From Trichomonas vaginalis G3 (taxonomy: Eukaryota > Parabasalia > Trichomonadida > Trichomonadidae): a stretch of DNA of 64,000 nt. The DNA is taken from contig NC_067204.1 in NCBI RefSeq assembly GCF_026262505.1, positions 8,713,797 through 8,777,796 on the forward strand, written 5' to 3'. Positions 8,470-18,102 of this stretch are shown here, one piece after another. The translations under genes and the position numbers were made by a program. Within the stretch, counting starts at the first letter, position 1, and every line of letters begins with the position of its first letter. A model generated the notes under the pieces. It searched no databases. It saw only the letters and a list, made by a program, of their open reading frames with translations, and was not told the origin of the DNA.

Positions 8470-9425
8470 TCGTCATTTTCAACTTCTTTAGCATATTCGT
8501 CAGGAGTTGTCTTATATTTGTTAGGAACTGTCTTTGAAAGTATACCACCTTGAACTTTGACAAGTTTGAAACGAGGTCTGACAATAGTAGTTTTATCTTC
8601 TGCTTGCAGTCTGTACATTTTGCCATGTTTGCCTAAAACTTCATAATATTCTCTTGTATACTTTCTTCTATTTTTACGAACACGAATGTGAGTACCTGTC
8701 GGGTTCCCATTGTTGTCATAGTCAATAGTATTTTCATATGGGTCGCGTTTAGGTATTTCTATTTTTACTTTGTCACCTTTCTGAAGTTTGAAGCCCGGCA
8801 TTCTTTCTTGTTTGTCTCTTTTGACTAAATTATTAAATATATAGTCTTTCTCTAAGTCAGGGTTGTTTTTCATTTCTTCGGGGGAGTGGTTTCCCAAACC
8901 TTTTTGTTTACGGTTATTGTAAATATTTAAAACTTGTCTCATCTTTGCCTGGGAGAAGTGTCTATACTTGTCGTCATATGACATTTCATTTGCTTCACCA
9001 CCTTGTGGTTGGTTTAAGTCTCTTAACATTTTTATACAACCGTCAATGACACCAAGAGCAGAATGGTTTTGGTCGACAATGAAATATTGGTTTACATTTT
9101 TTGAACGCAGATAGTTTTTTACATCATCTGATTTGAAAGAACTTTCACAGTCAGATGTCAGTTTTGTTGGATGGTATTTGTCAACGAATATTGTCAAAGC
9201 AGTTTTCACATCTAAAATATTTTTGGACCATAATGGTATGGCTTCACAGTATCTTGTGTTTTGACCGACAAATATTAGCCAGTATGGTGGTCCATCTGTT
9301 CTAACTCTCGGAATGTTTTCCAAGATATCCATAAACCAAGCATTTGGTGTTGAACTAAAGATTTTTATCATAAGTGCTTTCTTTGTCGCTTTAGAAACAT
9401 AGGGGTCCTTGTTTGGATTCGTCAT
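8466..9425 (-). CDS. Maverick integrase (rve/DDE family)
   Basis: The 319-residue frame has the retrovirus-type integrase core: WFMDILENIP with D33, PTKLTSDCESSFKSDD with D92, then the NHSALGVIDGCIKMLRD helix. It is followed by FKLQKGDKVKIEIP and a basic beta-rich C-terminus (KLVKVQGG) like the DNA-binding or chromodomain-like tail of Polinton integrases. It would join element ends to host DNA with a short target duplication. The start lies 17 bp from the divergent gene at 9443. One continuous open frame; activity cannot be judged here. Confidence 0.85.
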   Translation of the reverse strand: MTNPNKDPYVSKATKKALMIKIFSSTPNAWFMDILENIPRVRTDGPPYWLIFVGQNTRYCEAIPLWSKNILDVKTALTIFVDKYHPTKLTSDCESSFKSDDVKNYLRSKNVNQYFIVDQNHSALGVIDGCIKMLRDLNQPQGGEANEMSYDDKYRHFSQAKMRQVLNIYNNRKQKGLGNHSPEEMKNNPDLEKDYIFNNLVKRDKQERMPGFKLQKGDKVKIEIPKRDPYENTIDYDNNGNPTGTHIRVRKNRRKYTREYYEVLGKHGKMYRLQAEDKTTIVRPRFKLVKVQGGILSKTVPNKYKTTPDEYAKEVENDD

Positions 9426-9442
9426 TTTTTATCCTATAAGAA
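9426..9442. promoter_or_regulatory. Bidirectional 17-bp leader
   Basis: TTTTTATCCTATAAGAA separates the integrase ATG (minus) from the ATG at 9443 (plus). It carries the element's TTTTTATC core and a TATAAGAA run. Confidence 0.55.
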
Positions 9443-9844
9443 ATGGGTTTATTTGGCGCATTAGCAGGAGTTGCATCCAGATTTTTGCCCGCAGTGGGAA
9501 CAATAGCCAGAGGTGTATTTGGAGTTGGAAGGAAGATTTTGAGTACATTAGGTATACTTAAAGAGAAAGCACAACCTATTATACAAACTGTACAGAAAGG
9601 TTGGGATGTAGCACGAGATGCAACAAATCTTATTCCAAATCCTGAAACAAGAGGAAAAGTTCAAGGATGGATGGACAATGTAGGAAGACAAGCAGGAAAC
9701 TATTATAACAAAGCAGATGACTACTATAACCAAGCAGGACACTATATGGACCAAGGTGAAAGATTCTTTAACAGAGGATATAACCATGCACAACAATGGG
9801 TAAACAATAACCAACCTCAACCGCCTCAAACGTGGGGAATGTAA
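9443..9844 (+). CDS. Gly-rich N-terminus, Tyr/Gln-rich protein
   Basis: This 133-residue protein looks whole. MGLFGALAGVASRFLPAVGT begins a hydrophobic, glycine-rich helix of about 40 residues. The C-terminal half has a tandem pattern of NYYNKADDYYNQAGHYMDQG type and ends in PQPPQTWGM. Size and start resemble the gene at 5958. It may be an internal capsid or membrane-active protein, but no family is recognised. Confidence 0.55.
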   Translation: MGLFGALAGVASRFLPAVGTIARGVFGVGRKILSTLGILKEKAQPIIQTVQKGWDVARDATNLIPNPETRGKVQGWMDNVGRQAGNYYNKADDYYNQAGHYMDQGERFFNRGYNHAQQWVNNNQPQPPQTWGM

Positions 9845-10035
9845 AGTTTTTTACTGAGATGAAATGAACAATACAGCATTGAGACAAATGGGTTCAAGAT
9901 GGATTTGTCGGCTTCCAGCAGTTACACCACGTGTTTGTCAAGTTCTTCCTATACCTCAGGAAGTTTTAGACCGACTTAAAAAACAACAACAACCAGTTGA
10001 AAACAAACCAAACTAAAATTTTTTACTGAGATGAA
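9845..10035 (+). promoter_or_regulatory. Repeated TTTTTTACTGAGATGAAATG leader
   Basis: The identical string TTTTTTACTGAGATGAA stands directly before the ATG at 9864 and again before the ATG at 10036. This is a third leader type, seen only for these two adjacent genes, and may let both be started separately. Confidence 0.6.
9864..10016 (+). CDS. 50-residue Maverick peptide
   Basis: MNNTALRQMGSRWICRLPAV begins the peptide, followed by TPRVCQVLPIPQEVLDRL and a KKQQQPVENKPN tail. It has its own leader, shared with the next gene, which is the main reason to believe it. A gene at the matching place in Maverick 3 (59740-60193) contains a similar LPKRLW..C..AVSPR stretch. Function unknown. Confidence 0.5.
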   Translation: MNNTALRQMGSRWICRLPAVTPRVCQVLPIPQEVLDRLKKQQQPVENKPN

Positions 10036-10488
10036 ATGACCGAAGAAGTTGAAACGGTAGATTTGACACCACAAACAAAAAGTTCAGAACCATTGTCAAA
10101 ACCTGTCAAAGAACTTACAGATGAAGAGAAAAATTCAATAATAGAAAGTGCCAGATCTGGAAATACAAACCCTAACTATAAAGTCACTTTTCATAAAAAT
10201 GGAACGGCTAGTATCTCAAAAAAGAAACAGACTCTCACAAATAAAATATTGAAGTCTGAAGGAGCTTTCGAGACAACAGATGGAAAAGTTTACTTCACTG
10301 ACCAACAGTTCATTATAGAACATCTCATTGACTTAGAGTCAAAATATTCTAAACTTTACAACAAACACAAAAAGTTGAAAGGAAAACAAAAACAAATGGC
10401 ATATGATATTTATGAAGATGTTGACGACACAACTGTTCCTGCAAGTGAAGTAAAGTCAGAGGAACCGAAAAGTGACGAAAACCGATAG
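10036..10488 (+). CDS. Acidic/basic coiled-coil Maverick protein
   Basis: The 150-residue frame starts with an acidic, Thr/Ser-rich segment, has a basic middle (NYKVTFHKNGTASISKKKQ) and a helical part (IEHLIDLESKYSKLYNKHKK), then an acidic tail. Build and neighbourhood resemble 61825-62253 of Maverick 3. The DNA up to 10620 encodes a further stretch ending SLAGMGWRQRLMAAGGYVK, so the gene was probably longer; about one break. Function unknown. Confidence 0.5.
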   Translation: MTEEVETVDLTPQTKSSEPLSKPVKELTDEEKNSIIESARSGNTNPNYKVTFHKNGTASISKKKQTLTNKILKSEGAFETTDGKVYFTDQQFIIEHLIDLESKYSKLYNKHKKLKGKQKQMAYDIYEDVDDTTVPASEVKSEEPKSDENR

Positions 10489-10620
10489 AAGAAGAAAAAC
10501 CAAAAACTGAAGATAAACCAAAACCAAAGTTTAGTTTGGAAAACTAAACCAAGTCAACCTTCATTAGCTGGTATGGGTTGGCGTCAAAGACTTATGGCAG
10601 CAGGCGGTTATGTAAAGTAA

Positions 10621-10650
10621 AGAAAAAAATATTTTTTTATTTTTATAAAA
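10621..10650 (+). promoter_or_regulatory. Replication-gene leader (polymerase)
   Basis: AATATTTTTTTATTTTTATA followed by AAAATG precedes the polymerase start. The same string in the same spacing precedes the helicase on the minus strand (21996-22020). The two replication genes thus share a leader that structural genes lack. Confidence 0.65.
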
Positions 10651-12799
10651 ATGCCCCCATATAGAATGGATAGAAAATCTGCTAGAATAAAAGCAGAGTT
10701 GCAAAGATATGGTTGGAGAGTTTCGAAGAAGTTTAAATATAGGAAGGGAAGACCCATAAAAGTCTATGACAAATTGTCTGGTCTTCGCTACGAAATGGAT
10801 TTGGAAACAGCACGTGCCAATTATCCAAACAGACTAGAGAGGTTAGAAGAAGAACGTCTTATGGACATGCCTTTCGATGTTAGTGAACCTCAAGTTGAAG
10901 GACACGACGGCTTTGCCAGATTCTACTGGAAACATGACGAACAATTGCATCCTTTGAGAAGGAAAAAGGAAAAGGTGAAGACACACATGCTCCCATGGAA
11001 AGAACAAGATATGCATATGAAAAGTACCGTGAAGTTAGAAGTCAAATTACATCTGGTCGAACCTTTACAGTAAACTTTGACGAAGGAAAGAACAAAGAAG
11101 GCTTCATGGGAGTACTTGCTGCCATACAAGACGGAAATAAGAAAGGACACAATCTCAGATTGACCATAACAGATTTGGATGGTCACATTTACTATGCACA
11201 TGGCAATGAACAAACAGCCGCAAAACTTTGACGCTTTCAAGACTACAAAGAGAGAACAAATGGTTGACTCCGACTCAGACATTTTGAATGCAATTGAAGG
11301 AATTGCAAGTGTCAAGTTCGAATGGTACCAACCTAACCCTCAAGCAGTCAGACAACATGCTGGATACTTCCCCTTCAGAAATAAGTCTGACATTGACTTG
11401 ACAAGGTATGGAATTTACAATTCAATTGAAACAATTGTCAACGAACCTTGCATTCTTACATGTCTCAGGAACTCTGGTCTTGTTACAGATGAGAAGATGA
11501 AGTATCTTGAGTCATGTGTGAAGACAAGGTACATTCTCAGAGGTCAATTGGCAAAAATTGCACCGTTGGCAAATGTCAATATCCGAGTCAACATACCTAC
11601 AGCTAAAGGTTCTTCACATGACGACTATGTTGTTGACTTCAAATTGCCATGGTTGAAGATTGTACTTGTCCACAACCACTTCATGTTGAACGAAAGTCTT
11701 ACAAACCCATTGTTCGGAAAAGGCAAGTGCAACATTGTCAGAGCTGTAAACATTCTTTTCGAGAATTTTGTTGGAACCAATTCCAGATGACAAGCTGACA
11801 GAAACTTTTGTACCAAAAGATGAAACAAACTTTTCACTGTTAGCAAGACCAAAAGTTGTTCCAGACAAAGTTCTAGTACAAAAGAAGTACACAATTCCAC
11901 AAGGAGTTGGATTGTTCGGATACCAACCTGAACCAGAAGAACTTCCAATGAGGTTGCAAGAACTTCAAGATGCTATAAACAAACTTCCATTGAGACATCC
12001 AATTGACGTCAAATTGTATTGGAGAGCATCTGAGTTAGGTCAGAAGGTTTTATATGAAACAGGTTGCTTCGACGATGTTTATGAGATAACAGGAGAAGTT
12101 TCTCAGAAGATAAGAGACTCACTTGAATTTCCACAAACTGGACCAATTGGTTGCGACAAGTTCGACTCAGATGAAAAGATATACTATGTCGACCTTAACG
12201 CTGCGTACATGAGGTTTGTCCAATATATTCCGACTGGAATTCCAAACGAAGATGGTGAGTTCCCGGGAAGGAACTATACAGTTGGAAAAGTCATACAACA
12301 ACTGTATGATATTAGGAAAGCTTCAAACCCCAAACTTGCAATGACACTCAAATTGCTTATGAATTCGACATGGGGATATTCCATTAAGAAACCTCAAGAG
12401 ATGAAGAGTAAACATTATGAGAAGGTCGACAACTTTGTTGAAAGGTTTTCTCCTTTTGTTTTAAAGTACGAATTCACTCAAGGTCAAAGTGGCTTAGTAA
12501 CCACACTAAAACCTATTGTCGAACATTGGTCTTACCCTCAGTTCGCAAAGGCAGTCCTTGACAACTACAACAAATTCTTCTCCGAAGTAAAATCCAAAGT
12601 CAAGGTTTACTATGAGAACATTGACGCACTCATGACGAACGAAGAAGGGTACAACAAACTCATTGAAATGGGTATGGTCGGTGAAAAGATGGGTCGATTC
12701 AAATTGGACAAAATTTTCACCGAAGTTCATGTCCTCTCCAAGCGTAAGTATTGGGGCATACTTGAAGACGGCACAGAAATAAAACATTGCATGAAATAA
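10651..12799 (+). pseudogene. Protein-primed DNA polymerase B (pPOLB), broken
   Basis: Palm motifs of the protein-primed family-B polymerases are visible in order: DLNAAYM (motif A), KLLMNSTWGYS (motif B) and YENIDALM (motif C), with an EXO/TPR-like region upstream (IASVKFEWYQPNP, CVKTRYILRGQLAK). It would have replicated the element from its protein-capped ends. The N-terminus is basic and Tyr/Arg-rich, typical of the terminal-protein-like part. Shorter overall than usual for the family. Broken, about three or more breaks. Confidence 0.85.
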
Positions 12800-12843
12800 A
12801 AAATTTATTTTTAAAAAAGTGACATTTTTTAATTTTATTTGAA

Positions 12844-12948
12844 ATGTACGCTGAGTTTGTTGGAGAAGACCGTTGGGAAACTTGTTTGTTAGATGAGAAA
12901 TATGAAATGGCATACCATTTTAAAACAATATATTTTTACATATATTAA
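12844..12948 (+). CDS. 34-residue ORF, uncertain
   Basis: MYAEFVGEDRWETCLLDEKY is a short charged peptide between the polymerase and the next structural gene. It has no leader motif of its own and overlaps the leader of the gene at 12949. It may be the end of a lost gene. Confidence 0.25.
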   Translation: MYAEFVGEDRWETCLLDEKYEMAYHFKTIYFYIY

Positions 12949-13805
12949 ATGCTTCAGGTTGAAAAACAAAGAACAAAAGTAGCAGATACAAAACCGTTAG
13001 ACTATATCTTTACAAATGCTGGTAGGACTATTTCAGATGAAGAAATTTCATCCCGAGTATACAGGTTTGACTATCCAATTCGTTGGCTTCAAAGTCCTTC
13101 AGATGCAAAGGCAATAGGATTTAGAAGAGTTTTGTTTTCAAATAGAACTAACGCATTTATGTTCGCAGTATATTTTCATGGGCAGTATAAAGGTCCATTT
13201 CAATAGACAAATTTGACGAAATGAGAATCTTTACAGTTCGTTCAGACGAAAGTCTTGAGAAAACTCTAAATGACTTTCAAACTCAAATGAACAAATATTA
13301 TTGGGAATTTCAAGAAAAATACGACTCTTTACTAAATGGAACATACTATCTGAAACTAGAATATGACAAGATGAACTCCACCGTTTCATTTCAAAAGATT
13401 GAAATTAACCCTCCAAGAGATACAGAGTTTTTATTTTGGAAAGTAGACAAACGTTCTTGGGCACAATTTCTTCGGTTACTAAACCAGAACGAACCATTAC
13501 CACCAGATGGTCCATTTAAATTTATACTTCCACCAGCAGATTTGACAGTTTATAGAAACGTGTTTGACCCTCAAAATGTTATGTGTCATGCAAGTTTCAG
13601 TTCAAGCAACAATAGTTTTCTATGTATTGGTAAGGACTTTTATGACTTTGCTTCTAAATTCTACGAACCACCTAGTAACAGTTTCTCTGACTTTCAAGTT
13701 TGGTTCACAACAAATGGTGTGCAACATATTATTCCATTGTACTATGACTTTTATCTCGAATTGTCTTTCATATATAACTACGGAAAAGTGCTGAAAAAGT
13801 ATTGA
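12949..13805 (+). pseudogene. Second copy of the 6205-7053 family
   Basis: The region aligns block for block with the gene at 6205-7053 (FDYPIRWLQSP, YRNVFDPQN, HASFSSSNNSFLC, YEPPSNSFSDFQVWFTT, IIPLYYDFYLELSFIYNY). The leader TATTTTTACATATATTAAATG is intact. Two diverged copies in one element suggest paralogous virion subunits rather than a recent duplication. About one break. Confidence 0.75.
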
Positions 13806-13942
13806 AAAATAATGTTTATGTTAGCATGTTAGATCTAACACGTTTTCTAACCACTTTTCTAACATCGTAGAAAACTCATGAAAACAATTTATTTTTGACA
13901 CTTTCACAAAAAACATAAAAAAGTGAAGTTAAACGTTAAGGT

Positions 13943-14317
13943 TTACTGAACTGGTTGGATGTCGCCTTCACAGGTTATGTAGAATGGCTGACCCGAGAAG
14001 CGAAGGAGAGACTGAATTGCCAATTTCATATGGGGTAGGGGGTTCTCCTTGTTTGGTATTTTTATCCAAGGATGTTTGTTTAGGAACTTAACAAGAGCTT
14101 CTCTTTTGGCGTCCTTTATGTCGTCGAAAGGAGTGTTTTCTGGTATTTGAATTGGAATTCCAGTCGAAGTCTCGAGATTCAAGGCAGCCCTTCCAGAAAT
14201 AGCGGTGAACTTGACCTTGGGCTTCATGACCTTGCGCAAGTAGTCTTTAACAAGCTCGTTAATTTCAATTAGGTAAACTGCCTCGTCAAATCCTTCTGGC
14301 ATTCCGAGTCCTTCCAT
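13943..14317 (-). CDS. Unassigned 125-residue Maverick protein
   Basis: The frame begins MEGLGMPEGFDEAVYLIEIN and contains VKFTAISGRAALNLETSTGI and a C-terminal LLRFSGQPFYITCEGDIQ. An inner ATG at 14302 is an alternative start. Upstream sequence is a tandem repeat. It is the only minus-strand gene in this cassette-like region. No family is recognised. It appears whole. Confidence 0.5.
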   Translation of the reverse strand: MEGLGMPEGFDEAVYLIEINELVKDYLRKVMKPKVKFTAISGRAALNLETSTGIPIQIPENTPFDDIKDAKREALVKFLNKHPWIKIPNKENPLPHMKLAIQSLLRFSGQPFYITCEGDIQPVQ

Positions 14318-14580
14318 CCGACAGGAAAATATTTTCCCGACAACTGGAAAAAATTTTCCTTCCGACAGAAAAAATTTTTCCTTCCGACAGGAAAAAATTT
14401 TCCAGTTGTCCGTCCGTAAACCATTCAAATTTTCGAAAATTGAGAACTTTTTGGTCGAACTTCAGAAAAAGTTTTTCCTTCCAACAGAAAAAGTTTTTCC
14501 TTCCGACAGGAAAAGTTTTTCCTTCCGACAGGAAAAGTTTTTCCTTCCGACAGGAAAAGTTCTTCCTTCCGACAGGACAC
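14318..14580. repeat. 22-bp hairpin minisatellite
   Basis: Units of CCTTCCGACAGGAAAAGTTT type are repeated about nine times in two blocks with a 60-bp gap. Each unit contains TTTTTCC-TTCCGACA-GGAAAAA, so every repeat can fold as its own 6-7 bp hairpin. It lies between two divergent genes and may regulate one or both. Confidence 0.85.
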
Positions 14581-14586
14581 AAACAA

Positions 14587-14925
14587 ATGTCCCACGTCCC
14601 ACCAACCGAGTCCATTCCCAAACCAGAGGAACCTAAAGAACCACAACAGTCTCCTCAGCAACCTCAGTTCCAGCAAGTACCTCCGAATTTCTACCAATTT
14701 CCACTTCAAGGTTACTACCTACCACAAGGCTTCCCGAACTACCCTCCTCAGCCTATGCCTTACTTCCCCAACCCTTGGATGTTCCAGCAAGCTCCACCCC
14801 AGCAATTCCAATCTCAATCCAAATCGAAGAGAGACCAAGAGTTCGAAGAAGGTCTGAACCGTTTACGCAAAGAGTACGCTACAGCCCCTATTGAGAGAAA
14901 GTTGTTCCCGGACCAAAAAATATAA
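14587..14925 (+). CDS. Pro/Gln-rich protein with charged C-terminus
   Basis: The ATG at 14587 is chosen because upstream codons lie in the minisatellite. The 112 residues are rich in Pro, Gln and aromatic residues (FYQFPLQGYYLPQGFPNYPP) and end with a charged helix (RDQEFEEGLNRLRKEYATAP). The stop lies a few bases before palindromic copy 2. No family is recognised. Confidence 0.5.
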   Translation: MSHVPPTESIPKPEEPKEPQQSPQQPQFQQVPPNFYQFPLQGYYLPQGFPNYPPQPMPYFPNPWMFQQAPPQQFQSQSKSKRDQEFEEGLNRLRKEYATAPIERKLFPDQKI

Positions 14926-15036
14926 TTTAGGGTAGAAGGTTAGATCTAACCTGTTTTCTAACCTGTTTTCTACCCTCATGAATTTTCATGAATTTCCTTA
15001 GGATAGAAAAAATAAAGTTAGTTTTATACAAAATTC

Positions 15037-15210
15037 ATGCAGGAAATTCTTGAGTTTTGGTTGAAAGAATACGGTGGAGCCAAATGTGGCTCGACCTCAA
15101 AACAAGCATTTTATGAGCTTACAAAGGGTGTTATGAATGAATTCAAATGTATTTACATACATCCTGACCTCGTTCATTTTGTTGCTGAATTCAGCAAAAA
15201 TAATGTTTAG
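15037..15210 (+). CDS. 57-residue cassette ORF
   Basis: MQEILEFWLKEYGGAKCGST starts a compact peptide that ends VHFVAEFSKNNV. The AAATAAAGTTAGTTTTAT block lies just upstream and palindromic copy 3 begins at the stop codon itself. It is flanked like a cassette. Function unknown. Confidence 0.45.
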   Translation: MQEILEFWLKEYGGAKCGSTSKQAFYELTKGVMNEFKCIYIHPDLVHFVAEFSKNNV

Positions 15211-15284
15211 GGTAGAAGGTTAGATCTAACCTCATTTCTAACCTCATTTCTAACCTCTTGAATTTTCATGATTTCATCGTACAT

Positions 15285-15600
15285 GTTTTGTCAAGACTTC
15301 ATCGTAAATGTTTTGTCAAACATGAACGTACATGCTTTGTCAAACATGAACGTACATGCTTTGTCAAGACTTCTTCGTAAATGTTTTGTCAAACATGAAC
15401 GTACATGCTTTGTCAAACATGAACGTACATGTTTTGTCAAGACTTCATCGTAAATGTTTTGTCAAACATGAACGTACATGCTTTGTCAAACATGAACGTA
15501 CATGCTTTGTCAAGACTTCTTCGTAAATGTTTTGTCAAACATGAACGTACATGCTTTGTCAAACATGAACGTACATGCTTTGTCAAGACTTCATCGTAAT
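15285..15600. repeat. 24-bp minisatellite, ACATGAACGTACATGCTTTG type
   Basis: About thirteen units alternate between AAACATGAACGTACATGCTT and CAAGACTTCATCGTAAATGT forms joined by TTGTCA, with a higher-order period of several units. CATGAACGTACATG is a near palindrome. No spacers are present, so it is not a CRISPR array. Confidence 0.85.
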
Positions 15601-15984
15601 GAGTGTAAAGGACCCAAAAATATAATTTAGGGTAGAAGGTTAGATCTAACCTGTTTTCTAACCTGTTTTCTCACCTCATTTCTACCCTCGTGAATTTGTC
15701 AAGACTTCATCGTAATGAGTGTAAAGGACCCAAAAATATAATTTAGGGTAGAAGGTTAGATCTAACCTGTTTTCTCACCTCATTTCTACCCTCTTGAATT
15801 TGTCAAGACTTCTTCGTAAATGTTTTGTCAAGACTTCTTCGTAATGAGTGTAAAGGACCCAAAAATAATGTTTAGGGTAGAAGGTTAGATCTAACCTGTT
15901 TTCTCACCTGTTTTCTCACCTCATGAATTTTCATGAATTTCCTTAAGATAGAAAAAATAAAGTTAGTTTTATTTTTTGTATTTT

Positions 15985-16196
15985 GTATTTTTTTGTATGT
16001 AAGATATGATTTCAGGGATTTTTTTGACGAAGTGTTAACGTTCACTTCGTCAAAAAATAACAGTTATCTAATGAAAAAGTGTCGTTTTTTTCATTTTTTT
16101 GTATGTAAGATATGATTTCAGGGATTTTTTTGACGAAGTGTTAACGTTCACTTCGTCAAAAAATAACAGTTATCTAATGAAAAAGTGTCATTTTTT
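15985..16196. repeat. 106-bp direct duplication, each with a hairpin
   Basis: Two almost identical 106-bp units (15985-16090 and 16091-16196) each hold TTTTTTGACGAAGTG and CACTTCGTCAAAAAA around an 8-base loop TTAACGTT (16020-16057 and 16126-16163). Each hairpin has 15 perfect pairs and ends in T/A runs, like a terminator or protein-binding palindrome. Confidence 0.85.
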
Positions 16197-16367
16197 TCAT
16201 TTTTTTCATTTTTTTTGTATTTGACGAGAATGTCGGGTAGAAGGTTAGATCTAACCTGTTTTCTACCCTCATTTCTACCCTCGTGAATTTTCATGAATTT
16301 TCCCGAAATAAAAAATAAAGTTAGTTTTATTTTTATTTATTTTTTTATTTTGTATGTAAGAACAGAA

Positions 16368-17305
16368 ATGTCAACAATCGGCACAACAACAATTCAAACA
16401 ACTACAGCACCAAACTCGTTAGTCATGAATCCTACGTCAATGTTGGTAGAGATGAAAAGCTTCATTCCTTCTTCATATACTTTCGAAACAGAAATCCAGA
16501 AGATAAAGCAAGAACTTTTAACAAGTAATTTAGACTGTAGTGCGAAAGATGAAGAAAATGAAGAATATCTTTATGAAATGGAGGACCTCATCGACCATTT
16601 GCCCAAATTGCCTGAAATCCAACAACAAAAACTCACTATTCCTGAATTCGATGAAATAGAAGTCAAAGCAACTGACTCAGTAGAAATAAAGAAGTTCATA
16701 CGAAAGGTAAACTATGAGTTTCTAGGATTTCATTGCAACCATAAAGTTATGGACAAAGATTGCGACATGGTATATAAGAATGTTCTGACATATATAAATC
16801 TGAAGAATTTAAGACCTACGACAACTTTGTTTCGTTAGTTGCTGAATGTGTATGGCAGATAAGAGATAAAGATAGAAGAGGTAAAGTATGGAATAAACAG
16901 ATAAAACCAGCAGCTTTTGAGTTAAAGAAAACCATTGACGCCTTAGTTGTTTTAGCAGGTAAGGTTTCAGAATATAACGCAAAAATGAACCCGCAATGTT
17001 CAAAATGTAAAGCGGCAATTAGGAAATATAACTACTCCGTCAAAGAGATAGAAAGAATGAGAAACGACTATGCAGACTTAAAGAAAGAAGCAGAGAAGCC
17101 GGTAGAAAATAAAATGGACATGTTAGAATTTCTGAACAAAAACTATCCAACTGCTGACGATTTCCTTCTATCTGACGTCAAGAAGAAATATAAAGAGACT
17201 TTCGGCATAGTTAAAACATTCGATATCCTCAGCGAAGAAATAGAAGCTACAAAACTGTTTAGAGTCTCACGAATTCATAACGTTTACCATGTAAAACGCT
17301 TATAA
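16368..17305 (+). pseudogene. Unassigned Maverick gene in the cassette region
   Basis: The start MSTIGTTTIQTTT and its AT-rich leader closely match the gene at 18103. The body is charged and helical (EIQKIKQELL, FIRKVNYEFLGFH, CSKCKAAIRKYNYSVKEIE). The final part (FLNKNYPTADDFLLSDVKKKY) may be a small helical DNA-binding domain. It is bounded by forward palindromes on the left and inverted ones on the right. Broken, about one break. Confidence 0.5.
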
Positions 17306-17307
17306 AA

Positions 17308-17890
17308 TAACTGGGGTAGAAAAGAGGTTAGAAAACAGGTTAGATCTAACCATCTACCCTAAAATATATTTTTATTGAATTCAGCAACAAAATTCTGAGT
17401 AAAATAATTTTTAGGGCTTGTGTCAAACCGTTGAGTTTTCACAAAATTTAAAAAATAACGTTTACCATGTAAAACGCTTATAAAATAACTGGGGTAGAAA
17501 AGAGGTTAGAAATGAGGTTAGATCTAACCTCTTCACCTAAACATTATTTTTGCTGAAAAATGACCAAAAATCATGAGTTTTGTGTGTTTTAGACCATGTT
17601 AGAAAACAGGTGAGAAAACAGGTGAGATCTAACCATCTACCCTAAAATATATTTTTGCTGAATTCAGCACAAAAATCATGAGTTTTGTGTGTTTTAGACC
17701 ATGTTAGAAAAGAGGTTAGAAATGAGGTTAGATCTAACCTTCTACCCGACATTCTCGTCAAATGAAAAAAATGAAATAAAACTAACTTTATTTTTTATTT
17801 CGGGAAAATTCATGAAAATTCACGAGGGTAGAAAACAGGTTAGAAAACAGGTTAGATCTAACCTTCTACCCTAAAATATATTTTTGCTGA
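17308..17890 (-). repeat. Palindromic cassettes, inverted copies 8-12
   Basis: Five copies read in the opposite sense to copies 1-7, with AGATCT at 17342, 17520, 17625, 17730 and 17854. Each ends CTTCTACCC or CATCTACCC on the plus strand, and most continue into AAAATATATTTTT. Parts of the spacer (CATGAGTTTTGTGTGTTTTAGACCATG) are repeated twice. An inverted AAATAAAGTTAGTTTTAT block lies near 17780. Confidence 0.85.
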
Positions 17891-18102
17891 AAAATGACCA
17901 AAAATCATGAGTAAAATGGCATAAGATTGCTTCCCTCGGAAAACCGAGAGAAGAGATTCCGTACGAAAACAGTGAAGAACAGCGAGTAGGTAAGAAACCT
18001 TAGTCGCCAAAACTCTATGAAAACAGTGAATTTCCTTAAGATAGAAAAAATAAAGTTAGTTTTATTTTTATTTATTTTTTTATTTTGTATGTAAAGACAG
18101 AT

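Larger units (their letters stand above)
13815..16290 (+). repeat. Palindromic 3' cassettes, forward copies 1-7
   Basis: Seven copies of a block built on the palindrome AGGTTAGATCTAACCT, with AGATCT at 13831, 14942, 15222, 15642, 15758, 15887 and 16247. Each starts GGGTAGAAGGTTAGATCT and continues with one to three short direct repeats (GTTTTCTAACCT, CATTTCTAACCT), then a GAATTTTCATGAATTT tail. Copies follow directly after ORF ends (13805, 14925, 15210) or after tiny ORFs reading MSVKDPKI (15599 and 15714). A shared AAATAAAGTTAGTTTTAT block follows copies 2, 6 and 7. Confidence 0.85.

Noticed and set aside
11614-11948. Minus-strand frames inside the polymerase
   Set aside because: Antisense to clear polymerase-B coding sequence.
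14286-14709. Overlapping Phe/Lys-rich frames on both strands
   Set aside because: They run through the 22-bp hairpin minisatellite; open only because the unit lacks stops.
15285-15600. CRISPR-like array
   Set aside because: Units follow each other without unique spacers and there are no cas genes; it is a minisatellite in a eukaryotic element.
15931-16115. Short plus-strand frames with hydrophobic residues
   Set aside because: Produced by the T-rich leader and the 106-bp duplication; no leader of their own.
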